The translations under genes and the position numbers were made by a program. A stretch of 64,000 bases of DNA from Diplosphaera chodatii. Its lineage: Eukaryota > Chlorophyta > Trebouxiophyceae > Prasiolales > Stichococcaceae. Positions within the stretch are counted from its first letter, which is position 1; every line of letters begins with the position of its first letter. This document shows, piece by piece, positions 56,401-64,000 of the stretch. The notes beneath the pieces were generated by a model. The model ran no database searches, had not been told where the DNA came from, and worked only from the letters and a program-made list of their open reading frames with translations. The stretch is taken from positions 1,612,001-1,676,000 of the forward strand of contig JAALGY010000031.1 in assembly GCA_032358165.1 (NCBI GenBank), read 5' to 3'.

Positions 56401-57217
56401 GGACGGAGCCTGCATCCTGTTGTGGCGCCATGCTGACATGCTGACATGCATGTCTCGCCACCACCATCAAACTGATTGCCGGCTGGTAACCTCTCGGCTT
56501 GGTATTGCATCAGGCAGCGCGGGTGCCATTGAACGAGTACGAGTTCCCGGCCTCCAAGCTCGCCAATGTGCAAGCGCAGCTGGAGCGTCTCGTCTCCAAA
56601 AACTACTACCTACACCAGGTGCCTTCCACGCACCACACAGAGCAATTACTGTTGCACCATGCGGCTCTCCTCGATGCCTGAGCTCAACCGTGAGCCGAAA
56701 CCCGACACCGTCGGCAAGGTACTCGTCTTTCACTTGCTTGCGCAGGCAGCGCGTGAAGCATACCGGTCCTTCTTGCTGGCGTACAACAGCCACCAGTTGA
56801 AGTCCATCTTCAACGTGCACCGGCTGGACCTGCTTGCTGTTGCTCGGTCCTTCGGCTTCTCAGCGCCGCCAAAGGTACCGATCGCACGAGCGTTTGGTGC
56901 AAGCATGAGCTGTTGTTGGTCTTGGCTGTTCTTGCGCGGGTTGCAGCCTGCTGTGGATGTTGGTCTTGGCTGTTCTTGCGTGGGTTGCAGCCTGCTGTGG
57001 ATGGCCCTAACACCGGCGATTGACACCCATGCGGCTGAGTGCAAGCCAAGCCTACAAATTGCCTCGCTTACAGGTGTCGCTGAATCTGGAGAGCAGCGCA
57101 AAGAAGGCGCGCCGGGGCAAGCCGCAGGGCGGCGAGTACCGGCACCGGGGCGGTGCCAGCTTCAGCGATGCCAACCCATACGGTGCCAAGCAGCCCAAGG
57201 CCGTGAAAGCAGCATGA
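53495..57217 (+). CDS. HAS1: DEAD-box ATP-dependent RNA helicase, Has1/DDX18 type
   Basis: A nucleolar helicase needed for 18S rRNA release and 60S assembly in its relatives. Thirteen exons. The basic N-terminus ([11 protein letters not shown]) is followed by an Ala/Glu/Lys-rich region, then the Q-motif region ([19 protein letters not shown]), motif I ([10 protein letters not shown], about 54366), PTRELS (motif Ia), [11 protein letters not shown] (Ib), [10 protein letters not shown] (motif II, DEAD, about 55143), FSATQT (motif III), [18 protein letters not shown] (motif IV), [11 protein letters not shown] (motif V) and [11 protein letters not shown] (motif VI, about 56244). The C-terminal block [40 protein letters not shown] and [13 protein letters not shown] is the extension specific to Has1/DDX18. 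TAG... the stop is TGA at 57215. Translation from ATG at 53495 keeps phase into exon 2; an ATG six bases earlier stops at once. Confidence 0.94.
56916..57003 (+). repeat. Tandem duplication of a 44-bp unit in the last HAS1 intron
   Basis: Two adjacent copies (56916-56959 and 56960-57003) of a unit starting TTGGTCTTGGCTGTTCTTGC and ending CCTGCTGTGGATG. They differ at a single base (GCGCGGG versus GCGTGGG). The repeat sits wholly within the intron before the exon starting GTGTCGCTGAATC. The near-identity suggests a recent duplication. Confidence 0.93.
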
Positions 57218-57430
57218 TAGAGTAGCAGAGGACCATTGCTCCATAGCATGGTTGTTCTTACAGATGGAGTGGCTTTGTCATCGGGAACAACTGCAGCCCC
57301 GTGTCGAGGTGAACAACACAGCTTAGTTGCAAACTACAGTGAACGCAGTCAACAGAACCACTTGCACATACTGTTCTAGCTACATGGTCTGCAGCATCGC
57401 TGACCCCTGGGTCTCCCTTGTCAGCACGAT

Positions 57431-62945
<5,515 letters not shown>

Positions 62946-63509
62946 GGCTGCAGTCTGCTAAGTAGCAGCAGCCGCTAGCGGCGGAGTGCGCCAGCCGCGG
63001 GGTCAGACGCCCACACACTGACGGGGCGAAACAAGTTAAGTGCTTGATAGCACAAGCGGGCGAGCAGTACAGTGGAGGCACCCGCTCAAACACAGAAAGC
63101 TGCAGTAGCTCTGCTAGCACATGAGCAGCTGGGTGTCGCAGCCTCGCCAATGCAATCAGTGCATGATGGCAATGCGTCGAAGTTTGAATTTCCCGTGCAT
63201 GTTGCGGTGCTAACCGCCGGCCTAACCTGCTTAAGACATCTGTCTGACAGGGTTGTCAAGCATGCGGGGGATGACCAGGATGAAAGGCCCTTCTACATGC
63301 ACATTCGGCACATGCGAGCATCAACTCTGCACGGAAATAGTAATCTGCCAGACTAACTCGCGCATGTGACTGTTTGCCACCGGCCGTGCACGCGCAGGTT
63401 GCGCACAACATGGTTGCCTCGATGCGATCTAGGTGAAGTGCAGATAATCGATACGCAATGTGATCACCACCGCATGCATTGGTGGGCACACCTCAGTCGA
63501 AAGGCCAGG
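62946..63509. promoter_or_regulatory. Divergent promoter region, MCM4 (-) / glycosyltransferase (+)
   Basis: A head-to-head spacer of 564 bases. A replication gene promoter would be expected to carry E2F-type sites. I did not find a clear TTTSSCGC. A 94-codon open frame at 63072-63356 has no recognisable motif. Confidence 0.4.
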
Positions 63510-64000
63510 ATGCGGGCGATACAGGGCCTCGCTGCAGCGTGCCTGACGCTGGCTCTGCTTGTGGTCAGCACCCACGGGCACTCAAGCCGCGCCCTCATGG
63601 CCAAGCAGCGGGGCCCAGACATGCCCAGATTGACGAATGAGACGTTGATGACACACTTGCAAGGCGTTGCCACTCCGCAGAGGGAGCTGGTGTTCACCAC
63701 CACCTCGGCGTGGACGCCGGCAATCCTGGACATGCTCAAAAACTTCGCATATCACATGCACGCCGTCGGCCGAGACGGCAACCTGATGGTCATCAGCCAG
63801 GACAACGGCACCTGCGCCCAGCTCCTGGTGCGTGAATGCATGCTGCTTGCATCGTTGAGTATGCAAGGGTTGTCGCCAACAGCCAGCCTGCCGCCATACC
63901 TGATGCATGCGGAATACAACAAACAATCAATCGTATGTCATACTTGGCCCAACAGGAGGTCAACATTCCCTGCTACCTGGACGAGATGTCGCCGCGTTCA
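63510..64000 (+). CDS. Secretory-pathway glycosyltransferase, GT77-like (nucleotide-diphospho-sugar transferase domain), N-terminal part
   Basis: Cut by the right edge. Exon 1 (63510-63827, exactly 106 codons) starts MRAIQGLAAACLTLALLVV, a signal peptide or signal anchor. ELVFTTTSAWTPAILDMLKN FAYHM and LMVISQDNGTCAQLL follow. Exon 2 (63956 on, after an AACAG acceptor) continues EVNIPCYLDEMSPRS. The order of beta strand (ELVxTTT), helix, (V/I)-(V/I)-x2-D-x2-T and IPCYLD matches the start of the nucleotide-diphospho-sugar transferase fold found in GT77 arabinosyl/galactosyl-transferases such as RRA and XEG113. These modify hydroxyproline-rich cell-wall proteins in the Golgi. The catalytic DxD motif is beyond the edge, so donor sugar and activity cannot be judged. 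Confidence 0.72.
   Translation, partial: MRAIQGLAAACLTLALLVVSTHGHSSRALMAKQRGPDMPRLTNETLMTHLQGVATPQRELVFTTTSAWTPAILDMLKNFAYHMHAVGRDGNLMVISQDNGTCAQLLVRECMLLASLSMQGLSPTASLPPYLMHAEYNKQSIVCHTWPNRRSTFPATWTRCRRV

Overview
The window is nuclear DNA from a GC-rich green alga (Chlorophyta). The evidence is threefold. Nearly every gene is broken by short introns of about 50-300 bases with GTGAG/GTGCG-type donors and TGCAG acceptors. Several genes are plastid or plant lineage markers: an STN7/Stt7 thylakoid kinase, a RETICULATA-related plastid protein, a plant-type ATP-citrate lyase A subunit and a PTS2-type acyl-CoA oxidase. There are no operons, ribosome-binding sites or other bacterial features. I saw no rRNA, tRNA, transposon or CRISPR array. 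Gene models were joined by hand from exon pieces, intron phase and family resemblance. Internal exon edges are therefore less certain than gene identity.

Layout, left to right (strand): RNA triphosphatase/DUSP11-like, cut by the left edge (-); geranylgeranyl-reductase-family flavoprotein (+); a very long disordered protein (-); STN7/Stt7 kinase (+); SirB1-like transglutaminase-fold protein (-); Mpv17/PMP22 (+); QTRT2, queuine tRNA-ribosyltransferase subunit 2 (-); acyl-CoA oxidase (+); DEK_C plus four-PC4-domain protein (+); BAR-PH protein (-); small FLASH-like coiled-coil protein (+); casein kinase 2 beta (-); signal-peptide coiled-coil protein (+); SmD3 (-); GATA factor (+); ATP-citrate lyase A (-); RETICULATA-related (+); small tail-anchored protein (-); RNA polymerase III subunit RPC6 (-); Has1/DDX18 helicase (+); MCM4 (-); GT77-like glycosyltransferase, cut by the right edge (+).

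Strands alternate almost perfectly: 19 of 21 neighbouring pairs switch strand. Genes therefore sit as alternating head-to-head pairs with 370-650 base shared promoters and tail-to-tail pairs, most with 140-550 bases between them and about 920 in one case. The genes do not form one pathway. They are mostly housekeeping: nucleic-acid machinery (MCM4, RPC6, Has1, SmD3, capping-type phosphatase, QTRT2, PC4), lipid and acetyl-CoA metabolism (acyl-CoA oxidase, ATP-citrate lyase, GGR-family reductase) and plastid function (STN7, RETICULATA-related).

The least conventional items are the four-PC4 protein, the intronless acyl-CoA oxidase with a PTS2 signal, the huge low-complexity protein at 4.7-10.2 kb, the FLASH-like protein, the 204-residue tail-anchored protein with a strong TATA box, and the strand alternation itself.
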